A DNA stretch of 64,000 nt, taken from assembly GCA_902582875.1 (NCBI GenBank), contig CACHTV010000003.1, positions 1 through 64,000 of the forward strand, in the 5' to 3' direction. The DNA comes from an uncultured Pelagibacteraceae bacterium. Lineage in GTDB: Bacteria > Pseudomonadota > Alphaproteobacteria > Pelagibacterales > Pelagibacteraceae. The notes beneath the pieces were generated by a model. That model did no database searches and was not told the DNA's origin. It saw nothing but the letters and a program-made list of their open reading frames with translations. Below are positions 29,998-40,257 of this stretch, one piece after another. Positions within the stretch are counted from its first letter, which is position 1; the number at the start of each line of letters is the position of its first letter. A program made the position numbers and the translations under genes.

Positions 29998-31718
29998 ATA
30001 TATTTCAAGAATACATAAATAAAATTGGTAATTTAATACTACAAAATCAAAAAAAACTTGAATTAGATAATTTAATAAACTTAAAGAGCATTGTTGTAGA
30101 GAGCCCTCCTGTAGAGTTTAATTTTGATTTATCTTGTAATGCTGCTCTTGTTTTAGGAAAGATTAATAAGGTTAACCCGAAAGAATTAGCTATTAAAATC
30201 AAAGATCTGATTTTAAACGATCTAAAAGATTTTGAAAAAATTGAAATTGCTGGCCCAGGTTTTTTAAACTTAAAATTAACAAATAATTCTTTAATTTTAA
30301 ATATAAATAGAATTTTAGAAAATAGAAAATCTTATGGCAAAAATAATTCTCACAACAATTATAATATAGAATTTGTATCAGCTAATCCAACTGGACCAAT
30401 GCATGTAGGTCATTGTAGAGGGGCTATTTATGGTGATGTTTTAGCTAATCTATTAAAATTTAATGGAAACCAAGTTACTAAAGAATATTATATCAATGAT
30501 TATGGAAACCAAATTGATAATTTTGCTAAATCTGTTTTTTTGAGAATAAGAGAAATTAAGTACAAAGAACGATTTATCTTAAAAGATGATCTCTATCCTG
30601 GTGAATATATAGTTGAAATAGCTAAAAAAATTATTGACTCAAATAAAAATGAAAAATTTATTAATTTTAATGAATCTCTTCAACTTCTTAAAAAAGAGTC
30701 ATTAAAACATTCTTTGAATTTAATTAAGTTTGACTTGCAACAATTGGGTATAATTCATGATAATTTCTTTTCAGAGACAGATTTAATTAAAAACAAGTTG
30801 GTTGATAAGGCAGTTAATTATTTAAAAAAAAAAAATTATGTTCAGGAAGGATATTTGGAACCTCCAAAAGGTGAAACTGATAAAAACTGGAAAAAAACAA
30901 AAAGATTAATTTTTAAATCAACTTTATTTGGAGATGATACAGATAGAGCGATGCAAAAAAATGATGGCACTTGGACATACTTTGCTAATGACGTTGGTTA
31001 TCATATGGATAAAATAAATAGAAAAAATAAGTACTTAATAAATGTTCTTGGTGCAGATCATACAGGTTATACAAAAAGAATAACTGCTGCCGTAAGTGCT
31101 CTTTCAGATAATAAAGTCAAATTAGATTGTAAAGTTTGCCAGTTAGTAAAATTATATAAAAACGGAAAACCATTTAAAATGTCTAAAAGAGCTGGAGATT
31201 TTATTTCAGCACAAGATTTACTTAACGAAGTGAATAAAGACTCAATAAGATTTATGATGTTGAATAGAAGCAATGATGTAGAAATTGATTTTGATTTTGA
31301 TAAAGTTTTGGAAAAAAGTAAAGATAATCCAGTATTTTATGTTCAATATGCTTTTGCGAGAATTAGCTCTTTGTTTAGAACGTTAAAAAAGGATTTAAAT
31401 GATACAATTAAGTTAGATTCAAAAAAATTTTTATTAAATAATCATGAAATAAAAATTTTAAGAAAAGTATTGGAATGGCCAAAAATAATAGAAACAGCTT
31501 CTTCCAAATATGAGCCTCATAAAATACCATATTATCTTTATGAACTAGCAACATTATTTCACTCTTACTGGAGTAAAGGCAATGAAGATCAAAGTTTTAA
31601 ATTTATTGAAAACGGAAAAATAAAAAGAAGCGAGACATTATCAATGATAGTTCTAACCGCTATAGTCATACAACAAGGTATGAATATTCTAGGCGTTTCA
31701 CTTCCTAATAAAATGTAA
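29994..31718 (+). CDS. argS: Arginyl-tRNA synthetase
   Basis: EFVSANPTGPMHVGHCRGAIYGD; KMSKRAGDFISAQDLL. Confidence 0.96.
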   Translation: MNIFQEYINKIGNLILQNQKKLELDNLINLKSIVVESPPVEFNFDLSCNAALVLGKINKVNPKELAIKIKDLILNDLKDFEKIEIAGPGFLNLKLTNNSLILNINRILENRKSYGKNNSHNNYNIEFVSANPTGPMHVGHCRGAIYGDVLANLLKFNGNQVTKEYYINDYGNQIDNFAKSVFLRIREIKYKERFILKDDLYPGEYIVEIAKKIIDSNKNEKFINFNESLQLLKKESLKHSLNLIKFDLQQLGIIHDNFFSETDLIKNKLVDKAVNYLKKKNYVQEGYLEPPKGETDKNWKKTKRLIFKSTLFGDDTDRAMQKNDGTWTYFANDVGYHMDKINRKNKYLINVLGADHTGYTKRITAAVSALSDNKVKLDCKVCQLVKLYKNGKPFKMSKRAGDFISAQDLLNEVNKDSIRFMMLNRSNDVEIDFDFDKVLEKSKDNPVFYVQYAFARISSLFRTLKKDLNDTIKLDSKKFLLNNHEIKILRKVLEWPKIIETASSKYEPHKIPYYLYELATLFHSYWSKGNEDQSFKFIENGKIKRSETLSMIVLTAIVIQQGMNILGVSLPNKM

Positions 31719-31981
31719 TGTATAAAATCTTTAATTTATTACTTATAATTTTTATTATTTTATTTTTTTTTAATATTTATAAGTATTATTCTTCTAACAC
31801 AAATATTAAAAATGTTAATTTAAACAGATCTAATATTGATACAATTGTTGATACTAAAATATCAAATTTACCAATTTTACAAAATGATACTGATAATGTG
31901 ATTGAATTTAATTCTTCTTTTCTTGAAGAAATAAATGATGATAAAAAAAGGAAATTTTGGGATCTGTTAAAGATAGAATGA
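31718..31981 (+). CDS. Short membrane-anchored hypothetical protein at the usual argS-nagZ SPOR-protein position
   Basis: One N-terminal TM, 87 aa, no SPOR domain seen; overlaps argS and nagZ. Confidence 0.6.
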   Translation: MYKIFNLLLIIFIILFFFNIYKYYSSNTNIKNVNLNRSNIDTIVDTKISNLPILQNDTDNVIEFNSSFLEEINDDKKRKFWDLLKIE

Positions 31982-32922
31982 AAAAAAAAGCAATTATAAT
32001 TAGTATAAAAGGATGTCAGTTATCTAAAAATGAAAAATTTTTGTTTAAATATGAAAAACCCTGGGGTTTAATTCTTTTTGAAAGAAATATTAAATCTTTA
32101 GAGCAGATAAAAAGATTAATAAAAAAAGTAAGAAAACTCACCAAAGATCCAAATTTTCCTGTTTTGATAGATGAAGAGGGTGGTAAAGTTTCAAGATTAA
32201 AAAAATTAATTCATCACAGTTTTTACCAAAAATATTTTGGAGATATTTATAAATTTAATAATAAAACTGGTTTAAGTATTTATAAAGATTACATAGATAA
32301 CTTAACTATTTTTTTAAAAAAAATCGGCGTAAACATTAATACAGTACCGGTCCTCGATGTGCTTAGAAAAAATACTAGTAAAATAATTGGAAATAGAAGC
32401 TTTTCTAATGATGCTAATATTGTAAAAAAGCTAGGGCAAATTTGTGTAAAACAATATGAATTAAATAAATTAGCTACAGTTATAAAGCATATACCTGGCC
32501 ATGGATGTGCTTCTCAAGACAGTCATTTAAAGATGCCCAAAGTTAAATTAAATTATAAAGTATTAAATAAAATAGATTTTTTACCTTTTAAATCAAATTC
32601 TTCTAAATTTGCTATGACAGGTCATATTTTGTATGAAAAAGTTGATAAGAATAATGTTGCAACTTTTTCAAAGAAAATCATTTCTGAAATAATAAGAAAA
32701 AAGATTGGATTTAAGGGAATTCTAATTTCTGATGATATTTCAATGAGAGCCTTAAAATATGATTTAGAAACAAATGCAAAAAAATCTCTTTTAGCTGGTT
32801 GTAATTTAGTTTTATATTGTGCTGGTAATTACAAAGAAACTTATAAATTGCTAAAAAAAGTTCCATTTATTGATAAATTCACTGCTAAAAAAACATCAGA
32901 ATTTTATAAATTTTTAAGATAA
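31978..32922 (+). CDS. nagZ: Beta-N-acetylhexosaminidase (glycoside hydrolase family 3)
   Basis: PVLIDEEGGKVSRL; KHIPGHGCASQDSH; ILISDDISMRAL. Confidence 0.92.
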   Translation: MKKKAIIISIKGCQLSKNEKFLFKYEKPWGLILFERNIKSLEQIKRLIKKVRKLTKDPNFPVLIDEEGGKVSRLKKLIHHSFYQKYFGDIYKFNNKTGLSIYKDYIDNLTIFLKKIGVNINTVPVLDVLRKNTSKIIGNRSFSNDANIVKKLGQICVKQYELNKLATVIKHIPGHGCASQDSHLKMPKVKLNYKVLNKIDFLPFKSNSSKFAMTGHILYEKVDKNNVATFSKKIISEIIRKKIGFKGILISDDISMRALKYDLETNAKKSLLAGCNLVLYCAGNYKETYKLLKKVPFIDKFTAKKTSEFYKFLR

Positions 32923-32931
32923 AATCATTAA

Positions 32932-33672
32932 ATGGAATCAGTAAATTCAAATCAAGTATCTATTAACATTCCTAATTATAGCGGTCCTTTGGAAGTTTTG
33001 CTTGACCTAGCTAAAACTCAAAAAGTCGATCTCGCTGAAATATCTATAACAATGCTTGCTGATCAATTTTTAAACCATATTAAAGACAATAAAAATTTGA
33101 ATTTAGAATCTGCTTCAGAATATTTGTTAATGGCAACTTGGTTGGCATACCTTAAGTCAAAGTTGTTATTGCCTGAAGATGAAGATGATGATTTTAAAGC
33201 TTTTGAAGTTGCAGAAAGATTAAAACTTCAATTAAAAAAATTAGAATTAATCAGAATTCTTTCAGATAGAATGTTACAAAAAAAAAGGCTAGGCGTCCAT
33301 ATTTTTTCAAGAGGTATGAAAGGTGGAATTAGATCAGTTAATACTCCAATATATGATATTTCACTTTATGAATTATTGAAAACTTATTCTAATATCCAAA
33401 TGCAAAAAACATTTCAAACTATTAATATTCCTAAACTAGCTGTCTTAACAACTGAAGAGGGAATAAAACAAATTAATAATAAGATAAATCAAATAAATAA
33501 TTGGACGAATATTTATGAATTAATACCAGAATCTTATTCGAAGAAAAAAATGAAAAAAACAGGATTATCAGGTATTTTTGCAGCAAGCTTAGAATTAACA
33601 AAACAGGGGACTATTGAGATTTTACAAGAAAAAATTTTTGACAAAGTAATGGTTAAAAAAAATATTAACTAA
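32932..33672 (+). CDS. scpA: Segregation and condensation protein A
   Basis: YSGPLEVLLDLAKTQKVDLAEISI; SEYLLMATWLAYLKSKLLLP. Confidence 0.93.
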   Translation: MESVNSNQVSINIPNYSGPLEVLLDLAKTQKVDLAEISITMLADQFLNHIKDNKNLNLESASEYLLMATWLAYLKSKLLLPEDEDDDFKAFEVAERLKLQLKKLELIRILSDRMLQKKRLGVHIFSRGMKGGIRSVNTPIYDISLYELLKTYSNIQMQKTFQTINIPKLAVLTTEEGIKQINNKINQINNWTNIYELIPESYSKKKMKKTGLSGIFAASLELTKQGTIEILQEKIFDKVMVKKNIN

Positions 33673-34358
33673 TGAAAAAAAAAGATAAAAATAATATAAT
33701 TTCTTTTCCCTCCAATATTTCCAAAATTGAACGTCAAGTAGAAGCAATTCTTTTTGCAGCTTCTGAACCTTTGGATATAGAGACTATTGAACAAAGAATA
33801 AAAACTAGTTCAAGTATAATAAAAGTTTTAGAAAAGATTCAAAACATTTATAAAAATCGAGGAATAAATTTAGTGTGTATTAAGAATAAATGGTCTTTTA
33901 GAACCGCTGAAGATTTATCGAAATTAATGTCATTACAAAAATCTACTCAAAAAAAACTTTCTAAAGCAACAATTGAAACATTAGCTATCATTGTATATCA
34001 TCAACCTGTAACTAGATCAGAAATAGAGGAAATTAGAGGCGTTTCCTTTGCAACAAATACTTTAGAAATTTTATTAGAACTTGACTGGGTTAGGCCTGCT
34101 GGTAGAAAAGATGTTCCTGGCAAGCCAATTCAATATGCCACTACAGAAAATTTTTTAAATCATTTTAATATTCAAAAATTATCTGATTTACCGACCGTTG
34201 ATGAGTTAAGTTCAGCTGGATTAATTGATACATCAACAATAGATCAATCAATTTTTGGAACTGGAAAGTTTTTTAAAGAACAGTCAATGAATGAGAAACA
34301 GAATATTTACGATGATATTGAGGACGCTATTAAGAAAACTCCTGAAACAGATAAATAA
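33672..34358 (+). CDS. scpB: Segregation and condensation protein B
   Basis: EAILFAASEPLDI; TIETLAIIVYHQPVTRSEIEEIRGV. Confidence 0.93.
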   Translation: MKKKDKNNIISFPSNISKIERQVEAILFAASEPLDIETIEQRIKTSSSIIKVLEKIQNIYKNRGINLVCIKNKWSFRTAEDLSKLMSLQKSTQKKLSKATIETLAIIVYHQPVTRSEIEEIRGVSFATNTLEILLELDWVRPAGRKDVPGKPIQYATTENFLNHFNIQKLSDLPTVDELSSAGLIDTSTIDQSIFGTGKFFKEQSMNEKQNIYDDIEDAIKKTPETDK

Positions 34359-34400
34359 AGATATTTATTTAATTAAAATTATTGTATATAATTATTAATT

Positions 34401-34598
34401 ATGGGAATTAGTTTTTGGCAAATAGCTATAGTTGTAGTGATTGTTGTTTTGCTCTTTGGTAGGGGTAAAATTTCTAGCTTAATGGGTGACGTTGCTAAAG
34501 GCATTAAAAGTTTTAAAAAGGGTATGTCTGACGATTCATCTTCAAATGAAAATGACAATAAGACCAACTCTGATAATTCTGATTCCGAAAATAAATAA
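34401..34598 (+). CDS. tatA: Twin-arginine translocase TatA
   Basis: [39 protein letters not shown]. Confidence 0.92.
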   Translation: MGISFWQIAIVVVIVVLLFGRGKISSLMGDVAKGIKSFKKGMSDDSSSNENDNKTNSDNSDSENK

Positions 34599-34603
34599 TC
34601 AAA

Positions 34604-34837
34604 ATGCCTCAAATAGGTTGGTTAGAGATTTTAGCAGTAGTTTTAATTGCTATTCTAGTTTTAGGCCCTAAAGAATTTCCTATTGCTTTAAAAAAAATAG
34701 GTTCATACTTAGGAAAATTAAAAAATACATTTAGCAATTTTCAAAAAGAAATCTCATCAGTAACTAACGAAATAGATGTGGAAGAAAAAGTTGTTAAAGA
34801 TGAAAAAATAAAAAAAACAGATAAACTAGATGACTAA
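34604..34837 (+). CDS. tatB: Twin-arginine translocase TatB
   Basis: PQIGWLEILAVVLIAILVLGPKEFPIALKKIGSYLGK. Confidence 0.9.
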   Translation: MPQIGWLEILAVVLIAILVLGPKEFPIALKKIGSYLGKLKNTFSNFQKEISSVTNEIDVEEKVVKDEKIKKTDKLDD

Positions 34838-35591
34838 TTCTAATTCTTTTACTAGTCATTTTGTTGAACTTAGATCAAGACTTTTAAGATCGATAATATT
34901 CATTTTTATTATTTTTATTATTTCTTATATTTTTGCTGAACAAATTTATAATTTTTTAGTAGAACCTTATGCTAATGCAGTAAAAGATGATCAATATCCT
35001 AGACGATTAATTTTTACAGCTCTTCACGAAACTTTTATTACATATTTAAAAGTCGCATTTTTTTCTGCAATTTTCCTTGGTAGTCCAGTTTTGTTAATTC
35101 AAATTTATAAATTTATCGCACCAGGTTTGTATAAAAATGAAAAAAAAGCCCTTTTACCATATTTAGTATTTACTCCAATCCTTTTTTTATTTGGTGGTTT
35201 ATTAGTTTATTATTTGATAATGCCATTAGCTATTAAGTTTTTTTTATCCTTTGAGTCAATGGGAGCAAATACAAGTTTACCGATTCAATTAGAAGCTAAA
35301 GTGAATGAATATTTATCTTTAATTATGAGATTAATATTTGCTTTTGGAATTAGCTTTCAACTTCCAATACTCTTAAATTTATTAGCAAAAATTGGCGTAG
35401 TTAATTCAAGTTACTTAAAGAAAACCAGAAGATATGTAATAGTTATTATTTTTACTGTCGCAGCAATATTAACACCTCCAGATCCAATTACACAGATTGG
35501 TCTGGCTATACCTTTATTATTACTTTATGAATTGTCTATATTAACAGTGAAGTTTACTGAAAAAAAAGATAAAAAAATAGAAGATGCATAA
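34830..35591 (+). CDS. tatC: Twin-arginine translocase TatC
   Basis: SFTSHFVELRSRLLRS; six-TM architecture; ILTPPDPITQIGLAIPLLLLYELSI. Confidence 0.95.
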   Translation: MTNSNSFTSHFVELRSRLLRSIIFIFIIFIISYIFAEQIYNFLVEPYANAVKDDQYPRRLIFTALHETFITYLKVAFFSAIFLGSPVLLIQIYKFIAPGLYKNEKKALLPYLVFTPILFLFGGLLVYYLIMPLAIKFFLSFESMGANTSLPIQLEAKVNEYLSLIMRLIFAFGISFQLPILLNLLAKIGVVNSSYLKKTRRYVIVIIFTVAAILTPPDPITQIGLAIPLLLLYELSILTVKFTEKKDKKIEDA

Positions 35592-36831
35592 TCTTAAAGA
35601 TTTAAGAAAAAATTTAAAAGTATTTAAGCAGAAATTTAAAGATAGAAATTTAGATTTTAATACTGATGATTTTGAAAAAATTGATAAAATCAATAGAGAA
35701 TTAATTAACAAGAAAGAATTATTAGAACAACAAAAAAAAAATTTATCAAAATCAAAAGATAAATCAAATTTTGAAAAATCAAAAAATATTTCTGATCAGA
35801 TTGATAAAATATCAACAGAGCAAAAAAAGATTCAAAAAAAGATAGATCAAATTATTTCTAATCTTCCTAATATTGCTAATAAAGATGTTCCAATTGGCAA
35901 AGGTGAGAGAGAAAATAAAATAATTAAAAATGTAGGAAAGTTAAGAGATTTTACTTTTAAAATAAAATCACATCTTGATTTAGGTTTAAAAAACAAAGGC
36001 ATTGATTTTGATACATCAATTAAATTATCAGGCTCAAGATTTGTTGTTTTAAGAGATAAATTTGCATTACTTGAAAGGGCACTTATAAATTTTATGCTAG
36101 ATATTCATATAAATAAGTTTAAATACACTGAAATTTCACCACCCTTAATTGTTAATGAAGAAGTAATGTATGGTACAGGCCAACTCCCAAAATTTGAAGA
36201 AGATCAATTTGAGATTAAGCTAGATAGTTCTGAGGATAGAAAATTTTTAATACCAACCGCTGAAGTTGTATTAACTAATTTAGTTAGAAAATCTAATTTA
36301 AATATTAATGAATTACCTCAAAGATTTGTTGCTTCTACTCCTTGTTTTAGAAAAGAAGCAGGCAGTTATGGAAAAGACACAAAGGGAATGATGAGACAAC
36401 ATCAATTTTATAAAGTTGAGCTCGTAAGTATAGTTGATCCAAAAAATTGCCTTTCTGAATTGGACCGAATGTTAAATTGTGCAGAAGAAATTTTAAAACA
36501 ATTAGAAATTCCATATCAAGTAGTACTATTATCTTCTGGAGACATGGGTTTCAGTGCCGAAAAAACTTTTGATATTGAGGTTTGGATTCCTTCTGAAAAA
36601 AAATATAGAGAAATATCAAGCTGCTCCTCTTGTGGATCTTTTCAAGCTAGAAGGATGGGCGCAAAGTTTAAGTCATCTACTGGAAATGAATATGTAGGAA
36701 CTTTAAATGGTTCTGGTTTGGCAGTAGGAAGACTAATGATAGCTTTAATTGAGAACAATCAAAACGAAGATGGAACAATTACTATTCCAACTAATTTAAA
36801 AAAATACATGAATAATTTAGATAAAATTTGA
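35584..36831 (+). CDS. serS: Seryl-tRNA synthetase
   Basis: N-terminal coiled coil; TGQLPKFEEDQF; FRKEAGSYGKDTKGMMRQHQFYKVELV. Confidence 0.97.
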   Translation: MHNLKDLRKNLKVFKQKFKDRNLDFNTDDFEKIDKINRELINKKELLEQQKKNLSKSKDKSNFEKSKNISDQIDKISTEQKKIQKKIDQIISNLPNIANKDVPIGKGERENKIIKNVGKLRDFTFKIKSHLDLGLKNKGIDFDTSIKLSGSRFVVLRDKFALLERALINFMLDIHINKFKYTEISPPLIVNEEVMYGTGQLPKFEEDQFEIKLDSSEDRKFLIPTAEVVLTNLVRKSNLNINELPQRFVASTPCFRKEAGSYGKDTKGMMRQHQFYKVELVSIVDPKNCLSELDRMLNCAEEILKQLEIPYQVVLLSSGDMGFSAEKTFDIEVWIPSEKKYREISSCSSCGSFQARRMGAKFKSSTGNEYVGTLNGSGLAVGRLMIALIENNQNEDGTITIPTNLKKYMNNLDKI

Positions 36832-36878
36832 TTATTATTCTCTTGTTTAACTAACTCTTTTATTATAATTATCGATTA

Positions 36879-37163
36879 ATGAACTCTCAAGGAATAGCAC
36901 AATTCATACCATTAATTTTAATATTTGTAATTTTTTACTTTTTTTTAATAAGACCGCAACAAAAAAGAGTAAAAGATCATAAAGCTATGGTTGCTTCGTT
37001 AAAAAGAGGAGATGAAATAATAACATCAGGTGGTATCATAGGTACAATAGATAGAGTTATGGAAGATGATCGAATTGAAGTAATCATTGGAGAAAATGTC
37101 AAAGTTCAAATTATAAGATCAACTATAACAAGCTTACTTAAAAAAGAAGAAGTCAAAAAATAA
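36879..37163 (+). CDS. yajC: Preprotein translocase subunit YajC
   Basis: PLILIFVIFYFFLIRPQQKRVKDHKAMVASLKRGDEIITSGGIIG. Confidence 0.95.
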   Translation: MNSQGIAQFIPLILIFVIFYFFLIRPQQKRVKDHKAMVASLKRGDEIITSGGIIGTIDRVMEDDRIEVIIGENVKVQIIRSTITSLLKKEEVKK

Positions 37164-37172
37164 TTCTTTTTC

Positions 37173-38720
37173 GTGTTAAATTTTTCTAAAATAAATATTT
37201 TTTTAATTTACTTTATTTTTTTGTTTATTTCAGCATTTTCAATACTTAATTTTCAAAATAATAATGAGTCTATAGTTGATAAAAAAGTTAACTTAGGTTT
37301 AGATTTACAAGGTGGATCTTATCTTCTATTAGAGGTAAATTCAGATCCTTTAGTAAAAGAAAAAATTCAATCAAAAGTTATTCCTTTAAAAAAATTATTA
37401 AAAGAAAATAATCTAGATTATTCAAATTTTATAATTAATAAAAAAAATTTAAATTTTAGATTGAATGATATCGAAAAATTTAAGCTGATATTTTTTTCTA
37501 AAAAAAAAGATAATTTTTTGAATCCATATATTTCTAATTATAATTCTTTTGAATTAGATTTAGAAATTTTAGAAAATAATAATGTAAAAATTTTATTTTC
37601 AAAATATGGTCTGTTAACAATAAATAATTCAGCTTTAAAGCAATCTATTGAAATTGTGAGACGTAGAATAGATGATGTTGGAACAAAAGAACCAACAATT
37701 TTACAGAGGGGAGAAAAAAGAATTTTGGTTGAATTGCCTGGCTTAAAAGATCCAGAAAGAATTAAAAATCTTTTAGGAAAAACTGCTCAATTAAATTTTA
37801 GATTAGTTGAGGATAATGATGAATTTGGTGTCGAAAAATTTATATCTGAAAATGGAGAACCTCTTAATGTAAGTAAAAGAATTGTTATGAGCGGTGAAAA
37901 TTTAATTGATGCTCAACCTAATTTTAATAATCAATCCAATCAACCCACAGTGTCTTTTACTTTAGATAGGTTGGGAGCGCAAAAATTTGGAAGAACAACT
38001 ACTGATAATGTCGGAAAAAGATTAGCAATAATTTTAGATGGTAAAGTGGTAAGCGCACCATCAATTAATGAACCTATAACTTCAGGAAGTGGAATGATTT
38101 CTGGAAATTTTTCCTTTCAGGAAGCAACGGATTTAGCTTTATTATTAAGATCTGGCGCTCTTCCTACTCCTTTAAATGTTGTTGAAGAAAGGACGGTAGG
38201 GCCAGATCTAGGCGAAGATTCTATAAAATCCGGAATGACATCTTTAATAATTGGATTTATTTTAGTTATTTTTTTTATGTTCTATAAATATAAAGTTTTT
38301 GGTTTGATAGCTAATTTAGCTTTAATTGCAAATTTAATTATGCTTATTGGAGTTTTGACTATCTTAGAAGCTACATTGACTTTACCGGGTATCGCAGGAA
38401 TTATTTTAACAGTTGGTATGGCTGTTGATGCCAATGTACTGATATTTGAAAGAATTAAAGAAGAACTTAAAACAGAAAAGTCAATAATACATGCATTTGA
38501 TATAGGTTATTCAAAAGCAAGAATCACAGTTCTTGATGCGAATATAACAACTTTAATTGCTGCAATAATACTTTTTGCCTTTGGATCAGGTCCGGTTAAA
38601 GGTTTTGCAATTACACTTGGTATAGGAATTGTTACTACTCTTTTCTCTGCATACTTTTTAGCTAGACATTTAACTTCAATTATCGTTTTGAATAAAAAAG
38701 AAGGAGAGATAAGTTTATAA
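37173..38720 (+). CDS. secD: Protein translocase subunit SecD (GTG start)
   Basis: LGLDLQGGSYLLLEV; VVGRRIDDVGTKEP-like region; VGMAVDANVLIFERIKEEL. Confidence 0.95.
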   Translation: MLNFSKINIFLIYFIFLFISAFSILNFQNNNESIVDKKVNLGLDLQGGSYLLLEVNSDPLVKEKIQSKVIPLKKLLKENNLDYSNFIINKKNLNFRLNDIEKFKLIFFSKKKDNFLNPYISNYNSFELDLEILENNNVKILFSKYGLLTINNSALKQSIEIVRRRIDDVGTKEPTILQRGEKRILVELPGLKDPERIKNLLGKTAQLNFRLVEDNDEFGVEKFISENGEPLNVSKRIVMSGENLIDAQPNFNNQSNQPTVSFTLDRLGAQKFGRTTTDNVGKRLAIILDGKVVSAPSINEPITSGSGMISGNFSFQEATDLALLLRSGALPTPLNVVEERTVGPDLGEDSIKSGMTSLIIGFILVIFFMFYKYKVFGLIANLALIANLIMLIGVLTILEATLTLPGIAGIILTVGMAVDANVLIFERIKEELKTEKSIIHAFDIGYSKARITVLDANITTLIAAIILFAFGSGPVKGFAITLGIGIVTTLFSAYFLARHLTSIIVLNKKEGEISL

Positions 38721-39628
38721 TGAATACAAATATTGATTTTTCCTCAAAATTCAAATTAGCAAATATTTTTTCATTATCAATATTTATAGTTAGTATTTTA
38801 TTTATTATATTTAAAGGTCTTAACTATGGAATTGATTTCAAAGGCGGCACTCTAATAGAGTTAAGAGCAGATAACAAAAATGTAAATATATCAGAAATAA
38901 GATCATCTTTAAACTCTATGGATTTGGGAGATATTAATGTAAAGGAGTTTGGTAAAAAAGGAGACTATCTAATTAAAGTAGAGCAAAAAACTGGTGATGA
39001 TAACAAATTAATACCTAAAATTAAAAAAACTTTAATTGATAACTTAAATTCTGAAATAAATTTTAGAAGAGTTGAAAATGTTGGCCCAAAAGTAAGCTCC
39101 GAACTTTTGAAATCAGGAATAATTGCCATTACTTTATCTTTAGCGGCCATGCTTTTTTATATTTGGATAAGATTTGAATGGCAATTTAGCGTTGGATCAA
39201 TTGTAGCTTTATTTCATGATGTAATAATAACTATAGGAATATTTTCAATTTTTTCATTTGAAATAAATCTTTCTATAATTGCAGCAGTTTTAACTATTGT
39301 TGGATATTCTATGAACGATACAGTGGTTATATATGATCGTATAAGAGAAAATTTAAATAAGCATACAAGATTGAATATTAAAGAAACTGCTAATCTTTCC
39401 ATTAATGAGACTTTATCCAGAACAATTATTACTTCTTTAACTACTTTATTAGCCCTGTTATCAATTTACATACTAGGCGGTGAAATCTTGAGAGGTTTTT
39501 CTTTTGCTATGATACTTGGGGTTTTAATTGGAACATATTCATCAATTTTTGTAGCAGCTCCAGTTTTAAAATTTTTTAAGGTTAGCTATAAAACTTTAGA
39601 AAAAAAAGAAGAAAAAATAGTTCCTTGA
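38720..39628 (+). CDS. secF: Protein translocase subunit SecF
   Basis: GLNYGIDFKGGTLIEL; TIVGYSMNDTVVIYDRIREN. Confidence 0.95.
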   Translation: MNTNIDFSSKFKLANIFSLSIFIVSILFIIFKGLNYGIDFKGGTLIELRADNKNVNISEIRSSLNSMDLGDINVKEFGKKGDYLIKVEQKTGDDNKLIPKIKKTLIDNLNSEINFRRVENVGPKVSSELLKSGIIAITLSLAAMLFYIWIRFEWQFSVGSIVALFHDVIITIGIFSIFSFEINLSIIAAVLTIVGYSMNDTVVIYDRIRENLNKHTRLNIKETANLSINETLSRTIITSLTTLLALLSIYILGGEILRGFSFAMILGVLIGTYSSIFVAAPVLKFFKVSYKTLEKKEEKIVP

Positions 39629-40231
39629 TTAATAAAGGTTTTGAGCTGCAACCATTGTGAGAAGCATTGGAAAAGATAATAAAGTATTAGTTCTTGAAAA
39701 CAGCATAGCGGTTTTTGCAGATTTAGCTTTTTCTTCTGGTGAACAATCAACAATCCCTAAAGCTTTCTTTTGATTTGGCCAAATTACAAACCATACATTG
39801 TAAGCCATAATTATTCCTAGCCACATTCCAATGCCTATTGATGTACTTTTTGGATCAGAAGCACCAATTCCTAAAATCATTGCTTGGTGGACGTAGCCTT
39901 GCAGGTAAGCAACTATTAAACCTGATACTATTGTTACTAAAGCTGCCCATCTAAACCAAAATAATGCTTTTGGAGCAATTACCTTTCCAATAGCAGGCTT
40001 TTGTTCATCTGGAATGTTAGGCATTGATGGGATTTGAACAAAATTAAAATACCATAATAACCCAATCCACATTATTCCACTTAAAACATGCAAATATCTA
40101 AATAACCAACTGAAGAAACTTCGGTCAAAAGCAAAACCATCTCCACCAAAATGCAAACCTAAAAAAAGGATTAAAGCTATTGCTAAAGAGTAATGAATTG
40201 TCCTTGATAAAGATTGTAGAATATTAACCAT
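39629..40231 (-). CDS. PuuD/DUF989-like integral membrane protein
   Basis: HYSLAIALILFLGLHFGGDGFAFD; FRYLHVLSGIMWIGLLWYFNFVQIP. Confidence 0.65.
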   Translation of the reverse strand: MVNILQSLSRTIHYSLAIALILFLGLHFGGDGFAFDRSFFSWLFRYLHVLSGIMWIGLLWYFNFVQIPSMPNIPDEQKPAIGKVIAPKALFWFRWAALVTIVSGLIVAYLQGYVHQAMILGIGASDPKSTSIGIGMWLGIIMAYNVWFVIWPNQKKALGIVDCSPEEKAKSAKTAMLFSRTNTLLSFPMLLTMVAAQNLY

Positions 40232-40257
40232 GATTCTTTATACCATAATTTGATTGT

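Noticed and set aside
34486-34671. 61-aa plus-strand ORF overlapping tatA and tatB
   Set aside because: Out-of-frame overlap with two clear Tat genes; no similarity to known proteins recognised.
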